43,581 nt of DNA from an uncultured Bacilli bacterium (GCA_934096705.1 CAKOMR010000011.1:1-43581), one strand, 5' to 3'; shown: positions 34,137-42,983, counted from the first letter of the stretch. The notes: a model not told the origin generated them from the sequence alone. A program made the numbers and translations.

Positions 34137-35036
34137 ATGAGATATAAAAGAGTAAAGAAAATACTAATGTTTTGGTGCCTTTTTATTGGAATTGGTGCAA
34201 TTTTTGGAAGTATATGTATGTTTATTAAACCTGATGGAAGTATTCTTTATATGGAAAATCTTCTTCCTTATTTTAAATGTCTACCTTTAAGTAATATGTT
34301 TTTTCAAAATTATATTTTTTCAGGAATTATGCTTTTAATTGTTAACGGAATTACAAATATTACGGCATTTTATTTACTTTTGAAAAATAAAAAAATTGGT
34401 ATAATTTTAGGAATGACATTTGGTATAACTTTAATGTTTTGGATAACAATTCAATTTATAATATTACCAAGAAATTTTCTTTCAATAAGTTATTTTATAT
34501 TTGGCTTTCTGGAATTTTTAACGGGACTTATTACTTTAATATTTTATACTCAAGAAAGTTTTTCTTTTAACGAAGATGATTATTTGATTAATAGAAAATC
34601 TAAAACTGTTGTTGTATATTTTTCAAGAATGGGTTATACGAAAAAAATTGCTTATATGATAGCCAGCAAAGAAAATAGTAATATATATGAATTAACTACA
34701 ACAGAAAAAACATCAGGTACACTTGGCTTTTGGTGGTGTGGTAGATTTAATATGCATAAATGGCGTATGGATACAAAAAATATTAATTTTAATTTAAAAG
34801 ATTATGATAAAGTTATCATAGTAAGTCCTATATGGGTATTTAGTTTATCTGCTCCAATTAGAGATTTTTGTTATAAATACAAAAGCGATATTAATTCTTA
34901 CGATCTTGTTTTAACCCATTTTATGAAATCTAACTTTTTAAATGTAAGAGATGAAGTTTACAAAATATTAGATAAAAAATGTGAAAAATTTACATCAATA
35001 TGTGTAAGATATGGTAAAATAAAAAATGTAAGGTAG
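34137..35036 (+). CDS. Membrane-anchored flavodoxin-domain protein
   Basis: 299 residues. The first ~145 form four hydrophobic helices. The C-terminal ~145 are a flavodoxin fold beginning TVVVYFSRMGYTKKIAYMIA (FMN phosphate loop S-R-M-G-Y-T-K) with VIIVSPIWVFSLSAPIRDF at the isoalloxazine-side loop. A flavodoxin fixed to the membrane could hand electrons to a membrane partner. It is one base from the following soluble flavodoxin gene. AGGATG precedes the ATG. Confidence 0.85.
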   Translation: MRYKRVKKILMFWCLFIGIGAIFGSICMFIKPDGSILYMENLLPYFKCLPLSNMFFQNYIFSGIMLLIVNGITNITAFYLLLKNKKIGIILGMTFGITLMFWITIQFIILPRNFLSISYFIFGFLEFLTGLITLIFYTQESFSFNEDDYLINRKSKTVVVYFSRMGYTKKIAYMIASKENSNIYELTTTEKTSGTLGFWWCGRFNMHKWRMDTKNINFNLKDYDKVIIVSPIWVFSLSAPIRDFCYKYKSDINSYDLVLTHFMKSNFLNVRDEVYKILDKKCEKFTSICVRYGKIKNVR

Positions 35037-35043
35037 GATGGTT

Positions 35044-35511
35044 ATGAAGAAAAATTTAATATGTTATTTTTCGGCTACTGGTACAACCCAAAATATTGCA
35101 CAAACGCTTTCTAGTTTGATTGGTGCTGATTTATTTGAAATAGAGCCAGTAAATAAATATACGAGTAAAGATTTAGATTGGAATGATAAAAATAGTAGAA
35201 CAACTATTGAATCTGAGAATGAAAGTATTAGACCTGAGGTTAAAAGTAGGGTAGAAAATCTTGATAATTATGAAAATATAATTATTGGTTTTCCAGTATG
35301 GTGGTATAAAGAACCATCCATTATTGATACATTTATTGAAGAAAACGACTTAACACATAAAAATGTATACGTTTTTGTTACATCAGGTGGATCATCTTTT
35401 GCAGGAAGTTTAAAACATTTGAAAGAAAAATATCCAAATATTAATTTTGTAAGTGGTAAAACATTAAATAGTGTTAATAGTGATGATGTTTTAGATTGGA
35501 TAAAAAAATAA
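35044..35511 (+). CDS. Flavodoxin family protein
   Basis: 155 residues from the ATG at 35044, chosen over the in-frame ATG at 35038 because AAGGTAGG then lies about 6 bases upstream. FMN loop YFSATGTTQNIAQ near residue 8; second loop GFPVWWYKEPSIIDTF near 83; third loop VTSGGSSFAGSL. Low-potential electron carrier or NAD(P)H-dependent flavoprotein; partner unknown. Confidence 0.9.
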   Translation: MKKNLICYFSATGTTQNIAQTLSSLIGADLFEIEPVNKYTSKDLDWNDKNSRTTIESENESIRPEVKSRVENLDNYENIIIGFPVWWYKEPSIIDTFIEENDLTHKNVYVFVTSGGSSFAGSLKHLKEKYPNINFVSGKTLNSVNSDDVLDWIKK

Positions 35512-35534
35512 AATAATATTACTGGAGTGCAAAA

Positions 35535-36098
35535 ATGAATCCCGATACAATAAAAGATATTACTGATTTTATATTTATAGGAAAAAGTTTGGATGAACTA
35601 TCCCATTATGATTTATTAATTATAAATGCTGATTGGGCTGAAGTAAGCCTTGCTAATGATATGGCAATAATGTTAGAAAAAAATATTATTGATGAAAATA
35701 CTTTATTTATTATTTGTGAAGGTCATGCAAATGAAAACGTAAGAAGCGCAAGTATATTAATAGATTTATTAAAAGAAAAAGGATTTACTAATAAAATAAT
35801 TATTAGTGATAAATATATAAGTAATCCTGAAATACTAAAAAATATTGATAAATTAGTTGATGTCAATAAATTAAATAAAATTCTTCGAATAGCTAAAGAT
35901 TTTGTCGCCAGAAGATGGTATATGAATGCAAAAAAATATAACTTTCCTATAGAAAAATGCGATTTTTATGGAGTTGTCGATAGTAGAAATATTAGTAAAT
36001 CTGATTGGTGGAAAAGCAAAGTTGGTATTAACCAAGTTATGCAAGAATTTATAAATATTGGTCAGCTAACTATTGATGAAAAATTAAGTATTGATTAA
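35535..36098 (+). CDS. Divergent YdcF/SanA (DUF218)-like protein
   Basis: 187 residues. The start MNPDTIKDITDFIFI and the C-terminal block AKDFVARRWYMNAKKYNF followed by SKSDWWKSKVGINQVMQEF match the ends of DUF218 (YdcF) proteins as I know them, but the glycine-rich central loop (PGG, PSG) is replaced by INADWAEVSLANDM and FIICEGHANENVRS. It is therefore a shortened or divergent member. Function unknown; relatives are linked to envelope barrier functions. GGAG precedes the ATG. Confidence 0.6.
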   Translation: MNPDTIKDITDFIFIGKSLDELSHYDLLIINADWAEVSLANDMAIMLEKNIIDENTLFIICEGHANENVRSASILIDLLKEKGFTNKIIISDKYISNPEILKNIDKLVDVNKLNKILRIAKDFVARRWYMNAKKYNFPIEKCDFYGVVDSRNISKSDWWKSKVGINQVMQEFINIGQLTIDEKLSID

Positions 36099-36125
36099 TT
36101 CTAAATATAGAAAGGATATGTATTT

Positions 36126-36442
36126 ATGATAAAACAAACTGCTGGTAAAGATGCTCTTGGAGATTTTGCTCCAAGTTTTGCTCATTATAATGATGATATT
36201 TTGTTTGGTGAAAATTGGAATGATAATGCAATTGATTTAAAAACAAGATGTATTATTACAGTTACTTCTTTAATATCTATGGGTATAACAGACAGTTCAC
36301 TTAAGTATCATATTCAAAATGCCAAAAATAATGGAATAACAAAAAATGAAATTGCAGGAATTATAACACATATTTCATTTTTTGTAGGTTGGCCTAAAGC
36401 ATGGTTGCATTTAATATAGCAAAGGAAATTTATGAAAAGTGA
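36126..36442 (+). pseudogene. Carboxymuconolactone decarboxylase family gene with late frameshift
   Basis: 97 residues of a CMD/AhpD-type protein (DLKTRCIITVTSLISMGITD, EIAGIITHISFFVGWPKAW) that stops early at 36417-36419. The expected end AFNIAKEIYEK is encoded in another frame at 36407-36442, so one base is missing right after the TGG codon at 36402-36404. Restored, it would be about 105 residues and end inside the start of the cupin gene, an 11-base overlap typical for this pair. No catalytic Cys pair is visible, as in the gamma-CMD group. The break removes only the last helix, so partial function is possible. Confidence 0.82.
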
Positions 36443-36854
36443 TAAGTTTAATGAAATAAATATTTTTGGAAAAGGCAAAGAAAACATTGATTTTGCTAAA
36501 TATTTTATAGGTAAAAGTTATTTAAATCCACTTACTAATCCAAAAGGAACAATTTTTTTAGCTAATGTTACATTTGAACCTGGATGCAGAAATAATTGGC
36601 ATGTTCATAAATCTACCAAAGGTTGAGGACAAATTTTAATATGTACTGCAGGAGAAGGTTGGTATCAAGAAGAAAATAAAGAACCGGTAAGTTTAAAACC
36701 CGGTATGGTAATTACTATTCCTGCAAATGTTAAACATTGGCATGGTGCTAAAAAGGGTTGCTGGTTTAGTCATATAGCAATTGAAGTGCCAGGGGAAAAT
36801 ACATCTAATGAATGGTGTGAGTCAGTAACAGATGAGGTATATAATAAATTATAA
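36432..36854 (+). pseudogene. Cupin-domain gene with in-frame TGA
   Basis: Reads as a complete cupin of 140 codons except for TGA at 36624-36626 (codon 65). Before it: PGCRNNWHVHKSTKG with metal-binding His pair. After it: GQILICTAGEGWYQEE, PGMVITIPANVKHWHGAKKG, HIAIEVPGENTSNEW. Family members have Gly at the TGA position (GGA to TGA is one change). TGA is a normal stop elsewhere in the window, so this is a nonsense mutation or error, not recoding. It pairs with the broken CMD gene upstream. Confidence 0.85.
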
Positions 36855-36892
36855 TTAAAGCGTATCATTTAATACTATAAGGAGTGTTATTA

Positions 36893-37708
36893 ATGTTAAG
36901 TCAGAAAGAAACAATAAATGAGGTTATGTCAAAATTACAAGGCTATGCTAAAATCCCAAATGGTTTACTTACTAACAAGGAGATTTATAAGGCATTTAAA
37001 AATTATGGAATAGCTTCGAATTTAGCAGGTAAACAGTTAGCAGATGAAATAAAACAACAAATATTAAATGAGTTAAATCAAAAGGAAAACGAAGGTAAAT
37101 GCTGGATAGGCAGTGGAAGCTTAAATGATGAATGGCAATTTTTTGATACAAATATTCCAAGAGATGGTAGAAAGCCTAATTATGAGTGGAAAGTTTATAT
37201 TCCTATAAATCCAGCTTACTATGGCTTTGTTGCACCCGCTATAATTAATTTTTTATGTGACAATGGTATTGTTTCTAATTCTAAAATTTCCGGAAGTATA
37301 AGAAGTGATTCTATGGTTATTAATTTAGAAAATGAAGAAGATGTCACAAAATTAAATGACTATATTAATAAGAATAAAGTTGTTAGTTCTTGTCTAGGTG
37401 TTCACCAGCCATTTATTCCTGATTTTGATGGAATCGGAGTAGTTCATACATATGATGATGACACTAGTTATACAGAACGGCTATCTGATTATTTAACAAA
37501 ATTTCTTAATTATTGTAAAGCACAAAATCGATTTGATTGGATCTCTATTGATGGATTTTTATCTGCCATGCAAAATTCTTTAGATAACAATATGGCACAA
37601 TATCCGGAGGAAATCAAGCAAATTATAGAACACATGAATGTTATTTTAAATGGTGCAAATTATATTCCTCACGATTCTCAAAAACAAAGAGCAGAGCGTA
37701 GGTTATAA
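36893..37708 (+). CDS. Unknown protein, weak resemblance to HopA1-type domain
   Basis: 271 residues from the ATG at 36893, 8 bases after AAGGAG (the upstream in-frame GTG at 36884 lies inside the ribosome binding site). The middle resembles the HopA1-like (type III effector / lanthionine-synthetase-lyase-related) pattern: VYIPINPAYYGFVAPAIINF, then SGSIRSDSMVINL, then HQPFIPDFDGIGVVHT. The N-terminal ~80 residues contain Gly/Lys-rich helices and the C-terminus is helical. The similarity is a pattern call only and the function is unknown. No signal peptide or membrane segment. Confidence 0.5.
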   Translation: MLSQKETINEVMSKLQGYAKIPNGLLTNKEIYKAFKNYGIASNLAGKQLADEIKQQILNELNQKENEGKCWIGSGSLNDEWQFFDTNIPRDGRKPNYEWKVYIPINPAYYGFVAPAIINFLCDNGIVSNSKISGSIRSDSMVINLENEEDVTKLNDYINKNKVVSSCLGVHQPFIPDFDGIGVVHTYDDDTSYTERLSDYLTKFLNYCKAQNRFDWISIDGFLSAMQNSLDNNMAQYPEEIKQIIEHMNVILNGANYIPHDSQKQRAERRL

Positions 37709-37735
37709 ATATATATAAGAAAGAAGAGAAATTAA

Positions 37736-38215
37736 ATGAATAAAATTTTAGTAGTATATTTTTCATATACTGGAAATACAAGAAAAATAGCAAATTTAAT
37801 TAAAGATAAATTACCTTGTGATATTTTGGAATTAAAACCAGTCATTGCGTATAATACGGACTATCAAACTGTTGTTGATGAAGAGCAAAAAATGGAAGGC
37901 GCAAACCATATGCCAGAAATTAAAGACATTAATGTTGATTTATCTTTATATGAAACAATTATTATTGGTACTCCAGTGTGGTGGTATACAATTTCACCTG
38001 TAATAAGAACATTTTTAAACAAATATGATATAAGTGGTAAAAATATTTACTTTTTTGCTACAAATGCCGGTTGGCTTGGTAAAACATTTATTGAACTTCA
38101 AAAAGAATGTAAAGGGAATGTAATAAGTTCTCAAAATATTGTTTTTGAAAGTTATAGTGATAAACTTATTACAAAACAAGATGAGATTAATAATTGGATT
38201 ATGGGTATAAGATGA
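37736..38215 (+). CDS. Flavodoxin family protein
   Basis: 159 residues. FMN loop VVYFSYTGNTRKIANL near residue 6, GTPVWWYTISPVIRTF near 83, FATNAGWLGKTF near 109. It is the third flavodoxin-fold gene within 4 kb and most similar in layout to the one at 35044. Its TGA stop overlaps the ATG of the next membrane-protein gene (ATGA), suggesting coupled expression. Confidence 0.9.
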   Translation: MNKILVVYFSYTGNTRKIANLIKDKLPCDILELKPVIAYNTDYQTVVDEEQKMEGANHMPEIKDINVDLSLYETIIIGTPVWWYTISPVIRTFLNKYDISGKNIYFFATNAGWLGKTFIELQKECKGNVISSQNIVFESYSDKLITKQDEINNWIMGIR

Positions 38216-39246
38216 AAAAATTTTTACAGAAAGAACATGCTATTGATATCCTTTTTTGGAGTATTATACTTATTACTACATTAATTAATTTAGGTAATGG
38301 TGGATTTAATGAGTTTTATGAGTATTTTTCAAAGAATATCGGTTTTGAAAATTTATCTATTAATGTATACATAATATTTGCATTATATTTTTTAGTATAT
38401 ATTATTATAACTATAGTAAGTAATTTACTAAGCTCTTTTTATATAACAATTATATATGTAGGAGTGAAAGTTTCTCAAAGAAAATATAAAAGTGAGAAAG
38501 TTGAAAAAGTTAATATAAATAATATTAATTATTATAGGGATATTATTAAAAAATATTCTCCTGCAGTATTAAGCTACTTGGAAAATTTTACACTTAATGA
38601 AAAAGATATTGTGGCAACACTTTTAAACCTTGAATTAAAACGTAAAATTAAAATTCAAGAAAAAATAACAATTGAAAATGATGATATTAGTGGTTTAGAG
38701 GCAAACGAAGCATTTATTTTATCGGCTTTAAAAAATAATAATTTAAAAAATATTGATATGTTAGAACTTACAAATATTGTAAGAGATGATGCTATATTAG
38801 ATAAATTACTTGAGAAAAGAGCTGATGTAAAAAAGCATGTAGTTAAAATTATAATTATTACAGTAATGCTTTTTATTCTTGCATTAATTGGAACTATTTT
38901 ATCGGCAAAATATCTAATTATTAAGGGCATTAATAATGAAAAAACTATGATTATTGGATTTGCTATTTTATTTTTACTTATAGTAGTTATGATTTATTTG
39001 CCTGTTTTTATAGTAGCATACCTTTATAATTATGAATTATTAAATAGTTTTGATCCATATATTAGAAATAAAGCAGGTAAAAATTTACAAATAAAACTTG
39101 TGGGACTAAAAAAATATCTTTGTGATTTTAGCAACATAAATGAAAAAGAAAAAAAAGAATTAGTATTATGGGAAGACTACTTAATATATTCGGTTATTTT
39201 TTGCTTAAATACTAAAATAATAAAAGAAATATACAGTAAATTATGA
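38212..39246 (+). CDS. Membrane protein with DUF2207-like C-terminal region
   Basis: 344 residues from the ATG at 38212, which overlaps the flavodoxin stop. Membrane helices lie near 9-27, 46-80, 208-228 and 243-270. Between them, SYLENFTLNEKDIVATLLNLELKRKIKI, and at the end LVGLKKYLCDFSNINEKE and LWEDYLIYSVIFCLN follow the C-terminal half of DUF2207 proteins, predicted membrane proteins of unknown role; the usual extracellular N-terminal domain is missing here. The coupling to a flavodoxin gene is notable. Confidence 0.72.
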   Translation: MKKFLQKEHAIDILFWSIILITTLINLGNGGFNEFYEYFSKNIGFENLSINVYIIFALYFLVYIIITIVSNLLSSFYITIIYVGVKVSQRKYKSEKVEKVNINNINYYRDIIKKYSPAVLSYLENFTLNEKDIVATLLNLELKRKIKIQEKITIENDDISGLEANEAFILSALKNNNLKNIDMLELTNIVRDDAILDKLLEKRADVKKHVVKIIIITVMLFILALIGTILSAKYLIIKGINNEKTMIIGFAILFLLIVVMIYLPVFIVAYLYNYELLNSFDPYIRNKAGKNLQIKLVGLKKYLCDFSNINEKEKKELVLWEDYLIYSVIFCLNTKIIKEIYSKL

Positions 39247-39290
39247 AAAAAATTTATAAGTGAATATTAATTTAAAAAGAAAGGAAAATT

Positions 39291-39815
39291 ATGATGAATG
39301 AAACAATTAAAAATTTAATAGAAAGAAGAAGTTGCAGAAATTATAAAAATGAACAGATTAAAGATGAAGAATTATTTGAAATACTAGAGGCAGGAAAATA
39401 TGCTCCATCAGGAATGGGTATGCAATCCGCAAAAATGATTGTATTGCAAGATAAGAAAACAATTCAGAAATTGTCAAAGTTAAATGCTTCAGTTATGGGA
39501 AAAGACATAGATCCATTTTATTCAGCTCCAACTGTAATTGTGGTTTTAGCCGATAAAACAAAACACACATATATAGAAGATGGAAGTTTAGTTTTAGGTA
39601 ACTTAATGAACGCAGCACATAGTCTAAAAATTGGCTCATGTTGGATACATAGAGCTAAAGAAGAATTTGAAACCGATGAAGGAAAAGAGCTTTTAAAAAA
39701 ATGGAATATTCCTGATAACTATGTGGGAATTGGTCATTGCATTTTGGGTTATCCAAATGGTATGCTTCCACCTGCTAAACCTAGAAAAGATGATTATGTA
39801 CAAATAATGAAATAA
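39291..39815 (+). CDS. Nitroreductase family protein
   Basis: 174 residues, FMN-dependent NAD(P)H oxidoreductase fold. ERRSCRNYKNEQIKDEELFEILEAG at the N-terminus gives the phosphate-binding Arg residues; KYAPSGMGMQ, LVLGNLMNAAHSLKIGSCWI and GIGHCILGYPNG are the family blocks. It probably reduces quinones or nitro compounds as a homodimer. AAAGGAAAATT precedes two adjacent ATG codons (39291, 39294); I keep the first. Confidence 0.92.
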   Translation: MMNETIKNLIERRSCRNYKNEQIKDEELFEILEAGKYAPSGMGMQSAKMIVLQDKKTIQKLSKLNASVMGKDIDPFYSAPTVIVVLADKTKHTYIEDGSLVLGNLMNAAHSLKIGSCWIHRAKEEFETDEGKELLKKWNIPDNYVGIGHCILGYPNGMLPPAKPRKDDYVQIMK

Positions 39816-39833
39816 AAGTGGGAGGCGGTAAAA

Positions 39834-40142
39834 ATAAATTATTTATTATTTTTCATTATAATAATTTTGTTTTGTATAATAATTCCAAGAAACAAATTAT
39901 ATTTGGGAATAATTAAAAGAAAAAGGAAAGGAGAAAAAAGAAAAATGCCACAAGAATTGATGAAAGAATTTATAGGAAAAATGTGCACAATTATATTATT
40001 TAATGAATCTTTTGGTGTGACTGGTAAAATAGTTGCTATCGAAGGCAATTGGATAAAGGTTGAAGAAAAAAATAGGGTACGTTTAATTAATGGTGATATG
40101 ATAAGAGATATATCAATATTGCCTGATAAAAAGCAAAAATAA
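39834..40142 (+). CDS. Membrane-anchored DUF6897-like small protein, probable AUA start
   Basis: An open frame runs from 39816. A strong GGGAGG (39820-39825) sits 8 bases before ATA at 39834, and no ATG, GTG or TTG is in frame near it. From ATA the product is 102 residues: one membrane helix (NYLLFFIIIILFCIIIP), a basic linker (KRKRKGEKRK), then a soluble core ELMKEFIGKMCTIILFNES that resembles DUF6897 as I know it. A second start, ATG at 39945 with AAGGAG 11 bases upstream, would give only the 65-residue core. Both products may be made. Confidence 0.6.
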   Translation: MNYLLFFIIIILFCIIIPRNKLYLGIIKRKRKGEKRKMPQELMKEFIGKMCTIILFNESFGVTGKIVAIEGNWIKVEEKNRVRLINGDMIRDISILPDKKQK

Positions 40143-40174
40143 ATAACGTGTAATTATTTGTAAAGTAAATATGG

Positions 40175-40199
40175 AAAGGTACTTAAGTATCTTTTTTTA
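40175..40199 (+). terminator. Terminator after the DUF6897-like gene
   Basis: AAAGGTAC / GTATCTTT with loop TTAA (one G-T wobble), then T residues. Confidence 0.7.
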
Positions 40200-40231
40200 T
40201 GTTATTATAATTATTAATGTAGGAGTTTTGT

Positions 40232-41254
40232 ATGAATTTAGTTCGAAGAAAAAGAAAAATAAAATCAAAATATTTTTCTAATGGAGCATTTATTTTAGTA
40301 ACTATTTTGGGTATCATTGGTGTAACACTGATTTATTTTCCATTAAAAAATATTTCTAATAATTATTCATCTGGATTTATAGCGCTAATTATTGTAGGAC
40401 TTTTCTTTACTCTAATATCATTATATTGCTGGTTATCATATTTTTTAAATATAGTTTTAAAACCACATAAAGATGTTTTGTATCTAAAAAAAGACAAACA
40501 TATAGATGTTTATTTTGTTGATAGAAAAGGCAAAAAATATAATTATGATTTTGGTTATGACAATTTAGAGGAGGGTTACTATATTGTTTTAAAAACACAT
40601 GATTATATTTACAGTGTTTTAGAAAAGACTAATGATGGCTGGCCAATAAAAGAAAAAAATAAGTATTTTTATAATTTGTATACCACTATGGGAAATTATG
40701 AAGGCGTACTATTACTTCCCATTGTTTATTTAGCTTTTGTTATTGGAATAATTTCATTTGCAATGGGAAATGGTTTTGACAAACTTGTATCACTTTTAAT
40801 GATTATATGCCCATTATATATAATAATATATGATTTAATATATAAAATTAAATTAAAAAAGTCATCTGGCCAAGCGGATGATATTAATTTAGTAAAGTTT
40901 TCTAATATAATGCAAAAAATAACTTCAGTTATACCAGCAATGGTTATTTGTATAATATTTTCAATAATTTATATTAAGTTAAAAGAACTTATATTTAGAA
41001 TAATATTTTTACCATTTTTGTTCTGTGGGTACTGCACTTTAGGCTACTATTTAGCTATAGCATTTCAAAATCAAAGATTAAAAAAAAGCTTTTTAAAAAT
41101 GTATTTAGTAATATTTTTAATATACTGGTTTGGTGTATTAATTATAGCAACTATATCTTCAATTGTTCAAAAACAAAGTGAGATGATTATATTTTCAGTT
41201 CCATTTTGGTTAGTTGGAATTTATGTAGCATACAAAAGCTTTGTTAAAAAATAA
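40232..41254 (+). CDS. Multi-pass membrane protein of unknown function
   Basis: 340 residues with about eight hydrophobic helices in three groups (about 18-38, 49-72; 155-200; 230-325) separated by a soluble segment around residues 78-145 that contains DVLYLKKDKHIDVYFVDRKG and a Tyr-rich stretch. I recognise no family. GTAGGAGTTTTGT precedes the ATG. It has its own upstream terminator, so it is a separate unit from the DUF6897-like gene. Confidence 0.72.
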   Translation: MNLVRRKRKIKSKYFSNGAFILVTILGIIGVTLIYFPLKNISNNYSSGFIALIIVGLFFTLISLYCWLSYFLNIVLKPHKDVLYLKKDKHIDVYFVDRKGKKYNYDFGYDNLEEGYYIVLKTHDYIYSVLEKTNDGWPIKEKNKYFYNLYTTMGNYEGVLLLPIVYLAFVIGIISFAMGNGFDKLVSLLMIICPLYIIIYDLIYKIKLKKSSGQADDINLVKFSNIMQKITSVIPAMVICIIFSIIYIKLKELIFRIIFLPFLFCGYCTLGYYLAIAFQNQRLKKSFLKMYLVIFLIYWFGVLIIATISSIVQKQSEMIIFSVPFWLVGIYVAYKSFVKK

Positions 41255-41420
41255 TGAACTATTATGCCTTTTTAAATATATTAAACCATGCTATAATGTT
41301 CAAGGGTAAAGAAATATAATATGATAGACTATTATTAAAAGTGGAAATTAACTTTTAGGATGAATAAGTGTTAATACTATTTTATAAAAAATATTTATAA
41401 TGATTCAATAGGAGACGAGA

Positions 41421-42248
41421 GTGAAAAAAATCGAAAATAAATATACTAATAGTATTTTTGAAAACATCAAACATACTGATGAACATGGCAATGAATTTTG
41501 GTATGCACGTTAATTACAAAAAGTGTTAGAATATAAGGACTGGAGAAATTTTCAAAAAGTAATAGATAAAGCAGTAATATCTGCAAAAAATAGTATTTCA
41601 TATGAAAATGATTGGGTTGTTGAGTTCAACAAGCCAATAAAGACTGGTAAAGGCAAAGAGGAATTTATTAAAGATTATAAATTATCAAGATATATATGTT
41701 ATTTGATAGTTCAAAATGCAGATCCTAACAAAGAAGTTGTTGCTTTAGGTCAAACATATTTTGCAGTTCAAACGAGAAAACAAGAAATAACTGAGCAAGA
41801 ATATGATTTATTATCAGATGATGAAAAAAGATTTTATCAAAGAAGGTTAACAAAAAAGAAATTATACATTACAAAAAATTGCGTTTGCTGCTGGTGTTAA
41901 AAATATGGCTGAGTTTCATAATGCTGGATATAAAGGGTTATATAATGGTGAAGCCACTGATGATATTTTTAAAAGAAAAAATTAAAATATAGAGAAGATA
42001 TTTTGGATAACATGAATGAAGATGAACTAGTTGCTAATTTATTTAGAATAAATCAAACAAAACAAAGACTTATAAGAGATAAAGTACAAGGTGAAAAAGA
42101 GGCTAGAAATGTACATTATGATGTTGGCAAAAAAGTTAGAAAAGCAATTGCCGATATTGGTGGTATGATGTCTGAAAAAATGCCAACACCTAAAAAGAGT
42201 TTGAAAAAACTAGAAAAAGAAAACATTAGAAATAAAAGAATAAAATAA
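41421..42248 (+). pseudogene. dinD: DNA-damage-inducible protein D (DinD) homologue, three lesions
   Basis: From GTG at 41421 (GGAGACGA upstream) the conceptual protein is ~275 residues, normal DinD length, and follows the family throughout: SIFENIKHTDEHGNEFWYAR, LQKVLEYKDWRNFQKVIDKA, KDYKLSRYICYLIVQNADPN, EVVALGQTYFAVQTRKQE, AEFHNAGYKGLYNGEATDDI, NMNEDELVANLFRINQTKQ, PTPKKSLKKLEKE. Lesions: TAA at 41511-41513 where Glu (GAA) is expected; a +1 shift in the A-rich run near 41852-41860; a -1 shift in the A run near 41975-41981 that restores the frame. The family is DNA-damage associated and often carried near mobile elements. Confidence 0.85.
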
Positions 42249-42334
42249 TTTTTTAAATAATAAATTGTAAAATTAAATTACTTGTTATGAACTGAAACAT
42301 GTGATACTGTAAGATAAAACTGAAAGGAATTAGT

Positions 42335-42763
42335 ATGATAAATAGGATTTTAATGGAACTGTATGATGAGTATGAAAAGGGTAATATAAAAAATTTAATA
42401 GAATTTGTTAATAAAACTTTTCCTTCCAATGGAACTGATAGATTTTTTATTGGTTGTGTACTAATATTATTTTCAAGAGGTGGCTACAAATCTAGATATA
42501 ATATGACAAGAGAAAATTTACTAGACATCGTTAAGTCAGCAAAAGAAAAAGCGGGTTCAACTAATCTTTTGGCTTTATATATCGAAAGGATAAATACTAA
42601 AAAAGGTATAAATAAATATTTAAATAATATTGTTAATGGTAATAAAATAGATGAATATGCTGATTTAGTCATTGAATATTTAGAACAATTTAAACCAAGT
42701 TTTGTATATGAAATAAAAAATAATAAAAATTATGCAAAATATATAAAAAATGATGCACTTTAG
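42335..42763 (+). CDS. Hypothetical protein, 142 residues
   Basis: A mostly helical, soluble protein; the N-terminus has MINRILMELYDEYEKGN, the centre FFIGCVLILFSRGGYKSRYNM and the C-terminus is Lys/Asn-rich. GAAAGGAATTAGT precedes the ATG. Unrecognised. It lies between the dinD remnant and the repeat region and could be element cargo. Confidence 0.6.
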   Translation: MINRILMELYDEYEKGNIKNLIEFVNKTFPSNGTDRFFIGCVLILFSRGGYKSRYNMTRENLLDIVKSAKEKAGSTNLLALYIERINTKKGINKYLNNIVNGNKIDEYADLVIEYLEQFKPSFVYEIKNNKNYAKYIKNDAL

Positions 42764-42870
42764 AAAAATAACATTGTCGAAAAAAATGACATTGATAAAT
42801 TTTTAATGAAACAAGAATAATAAAAGATAAAGGTGATAAAGAATGAATAATGAAAATAAAACAAATATAA

Positions 42871-42900
42871 ATTGGTAAAGAACGACTTATATAAACTCTC
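42871..42900 (+). repeat. Imperfect direct repeat, copy 1
   Basis: ATTGGTA-AAGAACGACTTA-TAT-AAACTCTC. It shares the 12-mer AAGAACGACTTA (42878-42889) and flanking ATT-GGT and AAACTYTC with copy 2, 113 bp downstream. Confidence 0.7.
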
Positions 42901-42983
42901 TTTAAAACCCTTATTTTATAAGACTTTTAATTAAAATCCTTTTTACAATTTTTAATAAAAAATTAATAAAAATTATAATAAAA

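Noticed and set aside
36624..36626. In-frame TGA in the cupin gene as recoding to Gly or Trp
   Set aside because: TGA is a normal terminator of intact genes in this window (11040, 38213, 39244) and TGG is used for Trp. Family alignment expects GGA, one substitution away, and the partner gene is also broken.
42843..42875. 11-codon ORF after a ribosome-binding-like site
   Set aside because: Too short, no conservation evidence, ends at once; more likely a remnant than a gene.
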